Assembly: GCA_024643545.1 (NCBI GenBank)
Contig: JAHEMR010000035.1
Span: 1 to 64,000, forward strand
Direction of reading: 5' to 3'
Origin: Crocinitomicaceae bacterium
GTDB taxonomy: Bacteria > Bacteroidota > Bacteroidia > Flavobacteriales_D > Crocinitomicaceae
DNA length: 64,000 bases
Shown piece after piece: positions 6,959 through 15,606 of this stretch. The position numbers were made by a program, and so were the translations under genes. Numbering within the stretch: position 1 is the first letter of the stretch; the number at the start of each line of letters is the position of its first letter. The notes under the pieces are model-generated. The model worked only from the letters and a program-made list of their open reading frames with translations. It was not told the origin of the DNA and did not search any database.

Positions 6959-7877
6959 GTGCTTCCTCCTTTCCTCGAATGATGTCGATGAATACTTCCT
7001 GCATCGATGGTAATTTCTTCTCGATTAATTCCAATTCGACTTTTCCCACCAGCGCGTGAATTAAATCGTTCATTTGGCTTGCTCCACGCATTTTTAATTT
7101 TGCTAAAAATCGATTTTCGCCAATTTCCTCGTGTCCGAGCAATTCGAAGTCGGTCCAAAGTGCATTCACGAATCCAATCATGTTTCCTTTAAATCGAACT
7201 AGGTATTCACCTTGATTGTGCTGTTCACGCAAATTCCATACGGTATCTTCGGCTAATTTTTTCGCTTCGTGGATCAAACTGGCACGATCGCAAATTTCAT
7301 CAACACTGCGCATATTGTGGGTCGAAAGGATGATGGTCTTCCCATTCGCTTTCAACTCTTTCATTTCGGTTAAAATCAATTCCACGTTTACCGGATCAAA
7401 ACCGCTGAGAGGTTCATCCAATACCAATAACTGTGGATCGTGCACCAATGCGGCAATGAATTGAACTTTCTGCGCCATCCCTTTTGATAGGGACTCAATG
7501 CGTTTTGAGCGCCAATCTTCAATTCCGAATTTCGTTAACCAATGGCGTACATTTCGCTGCGCTTCCTTTTTCGTTAATCCTCTTAGTTGTGCAAGGAAAA
7601 TTAGCTGTTCTTCGACCTGCATGTTTTTATACAAGCCTCTTTCTTCCGGTAAATAACCAATTTGCGCCAAATGGGCCTGCGTCATGAGTTGACCGTTAAA
7701 TCGAATGGTTCCTGAATCCGCTTCAATGATTTGATTGATGATTCGAATCAAGGTCGTCTTCCCTGCCCCATTCGGACCAAGTAAGCCGTATATTTCACCT
7801 TTCCCTACGGACAAAGAAATGTCGTCGAGGGCAATCTTCCGTTGAAAGGATTTTTGTAGGTTGTTGATTTCAAGCAT
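6951..7877 (-). CDS. ABC transporter ATP-binding protein (NatA-like)
   Basis: This 308-residue ATPase has Walker A GPNGAGKT (34-41), a signature LSKGM (131-135) where LSGGQ is usual, Walker B LLVLDEP (151-157) and the switch His in STHN (188). The DUF4162-like C-terminal part (about 215-308) is typical of NatA-type ATPases. It pairs with the overlapping downstream permease gene. The gene begins 34 bases after the CPBP protease stop, so a longer operon from grpE through dnaJ and the protease is possible. The substrate is unknown. Confidence 0.92.
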   Translation of the reverse strand: MLEINNLQKSFQRKIALDDISLSVGKGEIYGLLGPNGAGKTTLIRIINQIIEADSGTIRFNGQLMTQAHLAQIGYLPEERGLYKNMQVEEQLIFLAQLRGLTKKEAQRNVRHWLTKFGIEDWRSKRIESLSKGMAQKVQFIAALVHDPQLLVLDEPLSGFDPVNVELILTEMKELKANGKTIILSTHNMRSVDEICDRASLIHEAKKLAEDTVWNLREQHNQGEYLVRFKGNMIGFVNALWTDFELLGHEEIGENRFLAKLKMRGASQMNDLIHALVGKVELELIEKKLPSMQEVFIDIIRGKEEAHA

Positions 7878-7911
7878 ATCGAAGGTAAAGCTAAAAAAAA
7901 GCGTAGAATTC

Positions 7912-8832
7912 CTACATGCTTTGCATGATTTCTTTCCAACTTGGCCAGCGATATATTCGTTTTAACAGTAAAAATAAGCTTGGGAATAAGATGAGTAGGA
8001 AAATCAAGGACGACCATCCATCTCCAGGGTCTTGGTGATTCAAGAACAAAGCATCCGTTCGGAACACTTGCCAATCCGTTGTTACAAAAATGGCCGCAAT
8101 TAAATTATTTGCCGCATGATAACCAATCGCTAATTCGAGTCCATCGTCAACCGTTGTAATCAAGGCTAAAAACAATCCTGAGAGAAAATAATAAACCAGC
8201 ATATGGTAACCGATTTCTTGAATTTCAGGATTACCAATGTGCATGATACCAAACATCAATGCGCTCAGTAGAATTGCTGTCCCAGTGCGTTTGATGCGTA
8301 ATTTGAGTCCTTTCAATAAATACGAACGGAACAACAATTCTTCACATGCAGTTTGGATGGGTAACATAATCAAACTCACCGCTAATAATGGAAAAAACTT
8401 GGACGGATTAAATTGAAAGGTGAAAGCGTGCCCATGATTAAATCCGTCTGCATAAATCTGCAACGACATCAATCCAACCATTACGAAAAGAATCAAAAAG
8501 AAGGCAAAAAACAAGCGTTTCCAACGGAATCCATCCGTTGAGGTGAAAGCCTGTAAAACAGGTCGTTGATGCATCCAACGGTGGTGTAATAACACGCCAA
8601 TAAATACGAGTAAATAAGGAAATAGCACCCAAAACAAGAAACGCGTGTGTCCCATCGTTTGATAAAACTGCGTATCCATGGATCCGATAGACAAGGTTGG
8701 AAAATTGTAATGGATGTCCACTAAAATCCCTAAGCTACCGAGGAAATATAGGATGAAAATGAGGAGAATCCCACTGACATAAGTCAATGGTGAGTTATTT
8801 CCATTTTCAGCTAAATCAATAAATTTCATCAA
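7912..8832 (-). CDS. CPBP-family intramembrane metalloprotease
   Basis: This 306-residue protein has about eight membrane spans. The CPBP (Rce1/Abi) motifs are intact: EE-x3-R at E164, E165 and R169, the FGIMH motif with H198, and H239-x3-N243 in GYHAANN. These residues form the glutamate-type active site of the family. In bacteria the members are linked to bacteriocin self-immunity or maturation, but most are uncharacterised. Its ATG overlaps the dnaJ stop by 4 bases (8829-8832), so it is translationally coupled to the chaperone operon. A quality-control role in the membrane is a plausible inference. Confidence 0.88.
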   Translation of the reverse strand: MMKFIDLAENGNNSPLTYVSGILLIFILYFLGSLGILVDIHYNFPTLSIGSMDTQFYQTMGHTRFLFWVLFPYLLVFIGVLLHHRWMHQRPVLQAFTSTDGFRWKRLFFAFFLILFVMVGLMSLQIYADGFNHGHAFTFQFNPSKFFPLLAVSLIMLPIQTACEELLFRSYLLKGLKLRIKRTGTAILLSALMFGIMHIGNPEIQEIGYHMLVYYFLSGLFLALITTVDDGLELAIGYHAANNLIAAIFVTTDWQVFRTDALFLNHQDPGDGWSSLIFLLILFPSLFLLLKRIYRWPSWKEIMQSM

Positions 8833-9947
8833 TGAAACATGTCGCGCATACGCTTGAAGAATCCTTTTTCTTTCTGTGCTGCGCTTGGACTAAAGTTCTC
8901 ACTTTCTTTTAATTTCTCCAAAAGTTCTTTTTCTTCCTTTGAAACAGTTGTCGGAGTATAAATATGAATGTGAACAAACTGATCTCCTGTAGCATATCCT
9001 TGAACACTTGGCAATCCTTTTCCACGCAAGCGAAGAACCTTTCCACTTTGTGTTCCTGGCTCCACTTTGATTTTCGCTTTCCCGCCAATGGTAGGAACTT
9101 CGATTGATTCGCCCAGAACCGCATCTACGAAATTGATGTATGCATCGAAGTGCACATTTTCACCTTCGCGACGTAATTCTTCGTGTTCTATTTCTTCAAT
9201 GACAACGATTAAATCTCCCGCAACACCGTTGAATGGACCTGCATTTCCACGTCCTTGAACGCTTAATTGCATGCCTTCCTCTACTCCTGCTGGAATTTCG
9301 ATTTCAATGACTTCTTCTTGACGTTTTAATCCTTGCGCATCTGCATCCGCTGGTTTTTTGTCGATGGACTTTCCTGCACCTTGACAGACGTGACAAGCGG
9401 ATTGCGTTTGCATTGCTCCTAAAAAGGTTTGTGCAACGCGTGTTATTCTTCCAGTACCATTACAGGTCGGACAATTCTTATAGGTTACTCCTTCGGCATT
9501 CACCAATTTATTCACCTTGATTTTCTTCTTAACCCCATTGGCAATTTCCTCCAAGGTTAACTTCATTTTCACGCGTAAATTCGTCCCGCGTACCGTTCGA
9601 GATCCACCGCCACTTCGGCTTCCACCGAAACTTCCACCGAAAGCACCACCGAAAATATCTCCAAATTGTGAGAAGATATCATCCATGTTCATGCCTCCAC
9701 CACCGAAGCCTCCTTGTCCACCCATTCCTGCGTGTCCAAAGCGATCATATTGCGCACGTTTTTCACCGTTACTCAATACTTCGTATGCCTCAGCTGCTTC
9801 TTTAAATTTATCTTCCGCACTCGCATCATCTGGATTTTTATCCGGATGGTACTTGATCGCTAATTTGCGGTATGCTTTTTTAATTTCCGCTTCATCGGCA
9901 TTTTTGGAAATTCCTAAAACTTCGTAATAATCTCTTTTTTGACTCAT
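8829..9947 (-). CDS. dnaJ: Chaperone DnaJ (type I, with reduced zinc domain)
   Basis: This 372-residue co-chaperone of DnaK has a J domain with HPD at 34-36 and a Gly/Phe-rich linker (about 71-121). The Cys-rich domain holds only two CxxCxGxG motifs (160-167 and 186-193) instead of four, so zinc centre II remains and centre I is missing. The C-terminal substrate-binding domains follow ([18 protein letters not shown] onward). I recall similar reduced zinc domains in Flavobacteriia, so this is probably a lineage trait and not decay. It lies 13 bases downstream of grpE, as in the classic heat-shock pair, while dnaK is not in the window. Confidence 0.95.
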   Translation of the reverse strand: MSQKRDYYEVLGISKNADEAEIKKAYRKLAIKYHPDKNPDDASAEDKFKEAAEAYEVLSNGEKRAQYDRFGHAGMGGQGGFGGGGMNMDDIFSQFGDIFGGAFGGSFGGSRSGGGSRTVRGTNLRVKMKLTLEEIANGVKKKIKVNKLVNAEGVTYKNCPTCNGTGRITRVAQTFLGAMQTQSACHVCQGAGKSIDKKPADADAQGLKRQEEVIEIEIPAGVEEGMQLSVQGRGNAGPFNGVAGDLIVVIEEIEHEELRREGENVHFDAYINFVDAVLGESIEVPTIGGKAKIKVEPGTQSGKVLRLRGKGLPSVQGYATGDQFVHIHIYTPTTVSKEEKELLEKLKESENFSPSAAQKEKGFFKRMRDMFH

Positions 9948-9960
9948 AATTTGGGTCCTG

Positions 9961-10515
9961 TTATTGTCCTACGACTACTTTCGCAAAACGAATCACTTTA
10001 TCGTTTAAATAATATCCTTTCTCAACATCCTCAATCACTTTCCCAACCATTTTCTTGTCCGGAGCAGGAATGTTCGCAATTGCTTCATGTAAATCACTGT
10101 CAAACGGAGTCCCCTTCGCTTCCATCGGTTTCAATCCTTTAGAATCTAAGATGCCCTTGAACATAGTATAAATCAGGTGAAATCCTTCTTTCATTGCAGC
10201 AACATCTTCCGACTTTTCGTTTGTGACAATCGCACGTTCAAAGTTGTCCATAACCGGCAACAAATTCAACAAAACATCTTTATTTGCTGTTGCAGTTAAT
10301 TCAATGCGTTCTTTATAGGTTCTTTTTCTGAAATTATCAAATTCAGCATGTAATCGAAGGTATCGATCGTTTAATTCAGCGTACTTTTCTTCTGCCGTCA
10401 ACTCTTTCGGAGCTTCTTCTTGATTATCTTCAACAGTTGATTCTACTGAATCCGTTGTTTCTTCTTTTGTATCTTGATGTTGGTCATCTCTCAATTCATC
10501 CTTCTCTTCTGACAT
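9961..10515 (-). CDS. grpE: Nucleotide exchange factor GrpE
   Basis: This 184-residue protein has an acidic, disordered N-terminus (about 1-40), a long coiled-coil helix with [16 protein letters not shown], then the compact beta domain ending in [15 protein letters not shown]. It exchanges ADP for ATP on DnaK and is first in the operon with dnaJ. A well-matched promoter lies about 32 bases upstream of the start. No CIRCE inverted repeat was seen near it, so a CIRCE/HrcA-type control is not supported here. Confidence 0.95.
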   Translation of the reverse strand: MSEEKDELRDDQHQDTKEETTDSVESTVEDNQEEAPKELTAEEKYAELNDRYLRLHAEFDNFRKRTYKERIELTATANKDVLLNLLPVMDNFERAIVTNEKSEDVAAMKEGFHLIYTMFKGILDSKGLKPMEAKGTPFDSDLHEAIANIPAPDKKMVGKVIEDVEKGYYLNDKVIRFAKVVVGQ

Positions 10516-10546
10516 ATTCTGAAATTTTAATTCGCTTTTTTGTGGA

Positions 10547-10578
10547 CAAAGATAAGACCATTGTTAAAATTAAGTCAA
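10547..10578 (-). promoter_or_regulatory. Promoter of the grpE-dnaJ operon
   Basis: On the minus strand TATCTTTG (10554-10547) fits the -7 box TAnnTTTG exactly, with TTGAC starting at 10578 as the -33 element and a 21-base spacer. This leaves a leader of roughly 25 bases before the grpE ATG. Confidence 0.6.
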
Positions 10579-10647
10579 GGTGTCAGTCAGTTTACAAAAA
10601 TCCTTGAAAAGTTGTCAGTAAAACCAATCGCCAATGAATATTCCACG

Positions 10648-10655
10648 TAAATTTG
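10648..10655 (+). promoter_or_regulatory. -7 promoter box before the TraB/GumN gene
   Basis: TAAATTTG matches TAnnTTTG, about 18 bases upstream of the ATG at 10674. No convincing -33 TTG is placed 19-21 bases further upstream, so this call is moderate. Confidence 0.4.
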
Positions 10656-10673
10656 TCGCATTAACAAGTCCCT

Positions 10674-11522
10674 ATGAAATTAATACATCGATTATCCATT
10701 CTTCTGCTATTTTCAATCTTCATCAGCACAGCAAACACACAATTGCTTTATCAGATTTCAGGTAATGGATTAAAACAGAACTCATACCTTTTTGGAACAA
10801 TTCATACCATGCCAAAAGAGGACTTTGAAATGCCCAAAAAAGTAATGGACGCACTTAAGTCATGTGCTACTATCGCTTTGGAAATAGACATTGACATGAG
10901 TATGTCAGAGAAAATTGAAATAGCCAAAATGACGATGATTCCAAATGGAGAAACATTGAAAAATTACATGGCAGATACTTCGTATGTGAAACTAAAATCT
11001 TATTGCATCGATAGTCTAGGCTGGAAGGATGGCAAATTTGAACAATACGCTCATTTAAAACCTTTTTTCTTTAGTTCATTGGTGCTTCAAGAGAAAATCG
11101 GGAAGCAAAAGTCCTTTGAAATGGAGTTCGATAAACTCGCTAAAAAGTACAAGAAACCCTTAATTGGACTCGAAACTGTCATGTATCAAATGGAAACCAT
11201 AGACCGCATCAGCATCAAAGACCAAGTTCAATTCATGGATGACTTCTCAAACATGTCTGAGTTCGACGTACTCTTCAAATTGTATGAAAAAGAAGACATC
11301 AACGGATTGTACAATTTAATCGCAGCTGAAACGGACATGCTTCCTGAATTCAATCATTGGTTTCTAGATGTCCGCAACGCAAATTGGATTCCAGTTATCG
11401 AAAAACAAATCAGCAATGAAGCAACCTTTATCGCTGTTGGCGCTGGACACCTCGGTGGAACAAACGGCGTCCTTGAATTGTTAAAAAAACAAGGCTACAC
11501 CATCACCGGAATCAACAATTAG
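10674..11522 (+). CDS. TraB/GumN family protein, exported
   Basis: This 282-residue protein has a signal peptide at about residues 1-22 (hydrophobic ILLLFSIFIS), then the family opening LLYQISGNGLKQNSYLFGTIH with the conserved GTIH motif. It ends with FIAVGAGHLGG, the second conserved motif, and a final KQGYTI strand. The TraB/GumN/Tiki fold contains metal-dependent proteases in animals; bacterial members have two conserved His motifs but poorly known roles. It is probably periplasmic or lipid-anchored on the outer membrane. It is transcribed alone, divergently from grpE, with an intergenic repeat after its stop. Confidence 0.85.
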   Translation: MKLIHRLSILLLFSIFISTANTQLLYQISGNGLKQNSYLFGTIHTMPKEDFEMPKKVMDALKSCATIALEIDIDMSMSEKIEIAKMTMIPNGETLKNYMADTSYVKLKSYCIDSLGWKDGKFEQYAHLKPFFFSSLVLQEKIGKQKSFEMEFDKLAKKYKKPLIGLETVMYQMETIDRISIKDQVQFMDDFSNMSEFDVLFKLYEKEDINGLYNLIAAETDMLPEFNHWFLDVRNANWIPVIEKQISNEATFIAVGAGHLGGTNGVLELLKKQGYTITGINN

Positions 11523-11525
11523 TAC

Positions 11526-11593
11526 TCCGCCGCGGCGGAAGCACATTGAACCATTAGCACATTAGCAATTAGCACATTAACGGAATTAGCACA
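11526..11593 (+). repeat. Intergenic palindrome plus ATTAGCACATT-type repeat
   Basis: A 14-bp perfect palindrome TCCGCCGCGGCGGA (11526-11539) stands out as GC-rich in AT-rich DNA. Four imperfect copies of ATTAGCACAT follow, spaced by short ATTAG/ATTGAACC variants. The same wording occurs on the other strand at 58145-58258, so this is a dispersed intergenic repeat family located after gene ends. Confidence 0.6.
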
Positions 11594-11601
11594 TCAACCA
11601 A

Positions 11602-12321
11602 ATGAACACAGAATTTCAACGCATCATCGAATTTAGACGCTCAAACAGAAAATTCGATCCCAACACGCCCGTACCGAACGAAGTCATTCAAACAAGTATC
11701 GAACGCGCGATTCTTTCTCCAAATAGTAGCAACATGCAGCTATGGGAGTTCCATTGGATTCAATCAAAAGAGATGTTAGAAACATTTGCTCCATTGTGCC
11801 TCGGACAAAGTGCCGCACAAACCGCACAGCAAATGGTCGTTTTCGTTACGCGTAAAGACAAATGGAAGAGTCGTGCAAAATGGAATTTAGACATGGTAAA
11901 ATCAACGATTGTAGGCGAACCGGACAAAGCACAAAAAATGGGAATGAATTACTATGGAAAAATAATGCCGCTAGTATACACAAATGACCCATTTGGATTC
12001 ATGAGTTTACTTCGCCGAAGCATTAGTTTTTTCGCTGGATTAAGAAAACCATTTGTTCGAACGGGAGGCCGCGCAAATCAACGCGTTGGCGTACACAAAT
12101 CGTGTGCATTAGCAGCGCAAACGTTCATGTTGTCAATCGCCGCAGAAGGGTTTCATTCATGTCCAATGGAAGGATTCGACGAGAAACGCGTGAAAAAGGC
12201 GCTAAACTTACCGAGAGGCGCTGAAATCAATATGATTATTTCTGTAGGATTAGGAACTGAACCAGGAATCTGGGGTCCACGTTTGCGCGTTCCGAAGGAG
12301 GAGGTGATTTTTACACACTAA
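11602..12321 (+). CDS. Nitroreductase-family FMN oxidoreductase
   Basis: This 239-residue enzyme starts with IIEFRRSNRKFDPNTPVP, the FMN-binding RRSxRxF opening of the nitroreductase fold, followed by ERAILSPNSSNMQLWEF and, later, AQTFMLSIAAEGFHSCPMEGFD, which lines the flavin site. The end INMIISVGLG is also typical. Such enzymes reduce nitro-compounds, quinones or flavins with NAD(P)H. The natural substrate is unclear. A central insert (about 100-160) with RRSISFFAGLRKPF is longer than in the minimal family. The stop overlaps the convergent gene by 4 bases. Confidence 0.88.
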   Translation: MNTEFQRIIEFRRSNRKFDPNTPVPNEVIQTSIERAILSPNSSNMQLWEFHWIQSKEMLETFAPLCLGQSAAQTAQQMVVFVTRKDKWKSRAKWNLDMVKSTIVGEPDKAQKMGMNYYGKIMPLVYTNDPFGFMSLLRRSISFFAGLRKPFVRTGGRANQRVGVHKSCALAAQTFMLSIAAEGFHSCPMEGFDEKRVKKALNLPRGAEINMIISVGLGTEPGIWGPRLRVPKEEVIFTH

Positions 12322-12842
12322 GCGAACTTTCGACACATTTTTTCAAAATTCCGAATCCCGACTTTCATCGCCGGTGACATGGGCTGCTCTTGAATGAGCT
12401 CAATGACCGCATCAACTTCCGCTTTGATTTCAGGATAGCGCTGTACAAATTCCGTGAGTTTGTACAATGAATAAACACGTAATGCTACTTTGTTTTCTTC
12501 GTTTTTCACATGATGGATCAAGGAATCTAGTAAATCACTTTCGCGGTAATCCGTCAAGGGGAATTCCAATAGTGTCACCAGTAAATTTCGCAAGATGGAT
12601 TGATTGGTTGAAACTAAAAAATGATCAATGAATGCTTGTTCGTATGAAGCCAACAAAGTCCAGTCAGCTTTTGCCAAGTGAATGAGCAACCAAGAAGCAT
12701 GCGCAGGCAACGGCGCTTTTTTCGAACCAAGTGCCAAATCAACCAAATCAGGAATCTGTTCCGGATGAGAAACAAAGTTCCTGTACCACTCTGTAAACTT
12801 CGGTTCTTTGAACCGAGCAATTAAAGCTTCTTCAACATTCAT
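12318..12842 (-). CDS. Alpha-helical (HEAT-like) hypothetical protein
   Basis: This 174-residue soluble protein is nearly all helix, with repeated helical pairs such as ASWLLIHLAKADWTLL and VYSLYKLTEFVQRYPEI that resemble HEAT/ARM repeats. I do not recognise a named family, and no catalytic residues stand out. It starts about 15 bases after the clpC terminator hairpin and overlaps the nitroreductase 3' end by 4 bases (12318-12321). A scaffold or adaptor role is only a guess from the repeat-like structure. Confidence 0.65.
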   Translation of the reverse strand: MNVEEALIARFKEPKFTEWYRNFVSHPEQIPDLVDLALGSKKAPLPAHASWLLIHLAKADWTLLASYEQAFIDHFLVSTNQSILRNLLVTLLEFPLTDYRESDLLDSLIHHVKNEENKVALRVYSLYKLTEFVQRYPEIKAEVDAVIELIQEQPMSPAMKVGIRNFEKMCRKFA

Positions 12843-12856
12843 TTCTCAAAAAGAAA

Positions 12857-12876
12857 AAGCGAGTTCTCACTCGCTT
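12857..12876 (-). terminator. Terminator downstream of clpC
   Basis: AAGCGAGT (12857-12864), a TCTC loop and ACTCGCTT (12869-12876) form a perfect 8-bp stem. On the minus strand it is followed by TTTCTTTTT and begins about 10 bases past the clpC stop. Confidence 0.7.
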
Positions 12877-12886
12877 CTTCAAAAAT

Positions 12887-15430
12887 TTAGGATTCTTTTT
12901 TATCTGAATCACCTCCAGCACTTTTCTTAGGCGCTTTCGGTTTTTTAATGGTTACTTTCAATTCGTCTTTGCCTTCTTCGTGGTCAAGTAAAATCGTGTC
13001 ACCTTCCACAAGATTGGCATTGATGATTTCTTCCGCTAATGGATCTTCGATGAACTTTTGAATCGCTCGTTTCATTGGACGTGCGCCAAACTTCTCGTCA
13101 TATCCTTTTTCCAAAATAAAGTCTTTCGCTTTCTCTGTACTTTCAACGAAATACCCCATTCCTTTGATACGGGCATGTAATTTTTCCAATTCAATATCAA
13201 TGATCTTGTGAATGTCCTCACGACTCAAAGACTTGAACATGATCATGTCATCCACACGGTTCAAGAATTCTGGAGAGAAAGCTTTTCTCAATGCATTTTG
13301 AATGACCAACTTAGAATTGGCTTCTTTCGCCTCTTCTTGAGACTTCGTGCCAAATCCAACACCTGTACCAAAGTCTGCCAATTGACGTGCTCCGATATTA
13401 GAAGTCATGATTAAAATCGTATTCTTGAAATCAATTTTACGACCTAATCCATCTGTCATGTGTCCATCATCCAATACTTGTAACAACAAGTTAAACACGT
13501 CTGGATGTGCTTTTTCGATTTCATCTAATAAAATGATCGCATAAGGTTTGCGTCGTACTTTCTCAGTTAATTGTCCACCTTCTTCGTAGCCTACGTATCC
13601 CGGAGGTGCTCCTACTAAACGAGAAATTGAGAACTTCTCCATGTATTCGGACATATCAATGCGTACCAACGCATCCTCTGAATCGAATAAATTTCTTGCG
13701 AGAACTTTCGCTAATTGCGTTTTCCCGACACCTGTTGGACCTAAGAAAAAGAACGAACCAATTGGTTTATTCGGGTCTTTTAATCCTGCACGGTTACGTT
13801 GAATGGCTTTCACCACTTTATCTACGGCTTCATCTTGACCAACAACTTTTCCACGGATGGTTTCCGCCATTTTGACCAATTTGCCCATTTCGGACTCCGA
13901 AACTTTCGTTACAGGAATGCCACACATCATGGAAACAACTTCTGCAACATGCTCCTCAGTAACAACCACACGGTTGTTTTTGGAATCTTCTTCCCACTTC
14001 GTTTTCGCTGTCTCCAGTTGCTCTTGTAATTTGCGCTCATTATCGCGTAATTCAGCTGCCTTCTCGTATTGTTGCGAGCGAATTACTTCCGCTTTTTGCT
14101 CTTTCAATCCTTCAATTTGACCTTCGATGTCCACAATTTCTTGCGGGACATTGATATTTGTGATGTGCACGCGAGAACCTACCTCATCCATGGCATCAAT
14201 CGCTTTGTCCGGCAAATGACGGTCAGTAATGTACCGTTCAGTCAATTTCACACAAGAAGCAATTGCTTCATCGGTGTACGTAACAGAATGGTGTTCCTCA
14301 TAACGCTCCTTAATGTTATTCAAAATTTGAATCGTTTCATCAACAGATGTTGGCTCAATGATGACTTTCTGAAAACGTCGTTCTAATGCACCATCTTTTT
14401 CAATGTATTGACGGTACTCATCCAATGTCGTCGCGCCAATCGCTTGCATTTCTCCACGCGCCAAAGCAGGCTTAAACATGTTGGAAGCATCCAACGAGCC
14501 ACTTGCTCCACCAGCACCAATAATGGTATGGATTTCATCAATAAATAGAATGATGTCTGGATTTTTTTCAATCTCCTGCATCACCGCTTTCATGCGCTCT
14601 TCGAATTGTCCACGGTATTTTGTTCCTGCAACAAGTGAAGCAAGATCTAAAGAGACAATTCGTTTGTTGAATAGAATACGTGACACTTTTCTTTGAACGA
14701 TGCGCAAGGCTAGTCCTTCAGCAATGGCACTTTTACCAACTCCAGGCTCACCAATTAAAATCGGATTATTTTTCTTGCGTCGAGAGAGAATTTGACTCAC
14801 GCGTTCAATTTCTTTTTCACGTCCAACAATAGGATCTAACTTACCAGCTTCTGCCATCTTTGTCAAATCACGACCAAAGTTGTCTAAAACAGGTGTTTTT
14901 GACTTTGGATCAGTTGGTTTGCGCGGCGCTGTGTAGTTCTCTTCTTCTTCCCCACCACTATTACTAGGGAACTCTGCTTTTGGTTGTTTGCGTTCTTCTA
15001 ACATAACTTCGTATTCGTCTCTTGCGTTTTCATACATTACTCCGTGCTTATTTAAAACTTGACACGCTACACTGTCTTCATTCCGAAGAATGGTTAATAA
15101 TAAGTGTTCCGTACCAATAACTGGGGACTTAAATTCCTTCGCCTCTAAATAAGACTGCTTGATAATGTTTTCTGTTTGTTTTAATAAGGGTAAATTGAGG
15201 TTTGCAATGTAGGTAACCGAAGATTTTGATAAAATCTTCTCAACTTCCGCTTTGACTTTGGCAAGGTCCAAATTAAATTCTTGTAAAATATGAACCCCTG
15301 TCCCCTCGTTTAAGCGTATCAATCCCAACAATAAATGTTCCGCGCCAACGAATTCATTCATCAGTCGAACGGCCTCATCGCGGCTGTGACTAATTAAATC
15401 CTTGACACGAGGTGAAAATTTCGCTTCCAT
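12887..15430 (-). CDS. clpC: ATP-dependent Clp protease ATP-binding subunit ClpC
   Basis: This 847-residue AAA+ unfoldase has two N-terminal Clp repeats (about 1-145), AAA1 with Walker A GEPGVGKS (227-234) and Walker B FIDEIH, a UVR/middle domain (about 452-475, [16 protein letters not shown]), and AAA2 with Walker A GPTGVGKT (564-571). The UVR segment marks ClpC as opposed to ClpA/ClpB. The C-terminus is Lys/Asp-rich. It loads unfolded proteins into ClpP, which is not in the window; an adaptor ClpS gene lies at 33155-33427. It is transcribed divergently from gyrA with a TATATTTG box in front. Confidence 0.96.
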   Translation of the reverse strand: MEAKFSPRVKDLISHSRDEAVRLMNEFVGAEHLLLGLIRLNEGTGVHILQEFNLDLAKVKAEVEKILSKSSVTYIANLNLPLLKQTENIIKQSYLEAKEFKSPVIGTEHLLLTILRNEDSVACQVLNKHGVMYENARDEYEVMLEERKQPKAEFPSNSGGEEEENYTAPRKPTDPKSKTPVLDNFGRDLTKMAEAGKLDPIVGREKEIERVSQILSRRKKNNPILIGEPGVGKSAIAEGLALRIVQRKVSRILFNKRIVSLDLASLVAGTKYRGQFEERMKAVMQEIEKNPDIILFIDEIHTIIGAGGASGSLDASNMFKPALARGEMQAIGATTLDEYRQYIEKDGALERRFQKVIIEPTSVDETIQILNNIKERYEEHHSVTYTDEAIASCVKLTERYITDRHLPDKAIDAMDEVGSRVHITNINVPQEIVDIEGQIEGLKEQKAEVIRSQQYEKAAELRDNERKLQEQLETAKTKWEEDSKNNRVVVTEEHVAEVVSMMCGIPVTKVSESEMGKLVKMAETIRGKVVGQDEAVDKVVKAIQRNRAGLKDPNKPIGSFFFLGPTGVGKTQLAKVLARNLFDSEDALVRIDMSEYMEKFSISRLVGAPPGYVGYEEGGQLTEKVRRKPYAIILLDEIEKAHPDVFNLLLQVLDDGHMTDGLGRKIDFKNTILIMTSNIGARQLADFGTGVGFGTKSQEEAKEANSKLVIQNALRKAFSPEFLNRVDDMIMFKSLSREDIHKIIDIELEKLHARIKGMGYFVESTEKAKDFILEKGYDEKFGARPMKRAIQKFIEDPLAEEIINANLVEGDTILLDHEEGKDELKVTIKKPKAPKKSAGGDSDKKES

Positions 15431-15451
15431 GTGTTCACTTTTTAAGCATTA

Positions 15452-15459
15452 CAAATATA
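15452..15459 (-). promoter_or_regulatory. -7 promoter box of clpC
   Basis: Read on the minus strand TATATTTG matches TAnnTTTG and sits 22 bases before the clpC ATG. No clear -33 TTG at the usual distance. Confidence 0.4.
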
Positions 15460-15558
15460 ACTTTTATATTTCGCATGCATCGATAATTATTCACAATTTA
15501 TGCAGTGATTTTGTTAGTAAATTTAGATTTTGGACCGAGGATGGCGTTCATATTTCAT

Positions 15559-15566
15559 TAATTTTG
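15559..15566 (+). promoter_or_regulatory. -7 promoter box of gyrA
   Basis: TAATTTTG matches TAnnTTTG and would start transcription about 34 bases before the gyrA ATG. The nearest upstream TTG is 26 bases away, longer than ideal. Confidence 0.35.
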
Positions 15567-15606
15567 AATGCTTAAATTGACAAGCAGAATTTAATTATCA
15601 ATAAAC

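Noticed and set aside
9517..9927. Plus-strand Pro/Ala/Ser-rich frame opposite dnaJ
   Set aside because: It is the antisense of the Gly-rich dnaJ segment; composition follows the complementary strand.
13606..14386. Several plus-strand frames opposite clpC
   Set aside because: All lie antisense to conserved AAA+ motifs and have no start context or family features.
12887..15430. ClpB rather than ClpC
   Set aside because: A UVR-type middle segment and short linker are present while the long ClpB coiled-coil middle domain is missing.
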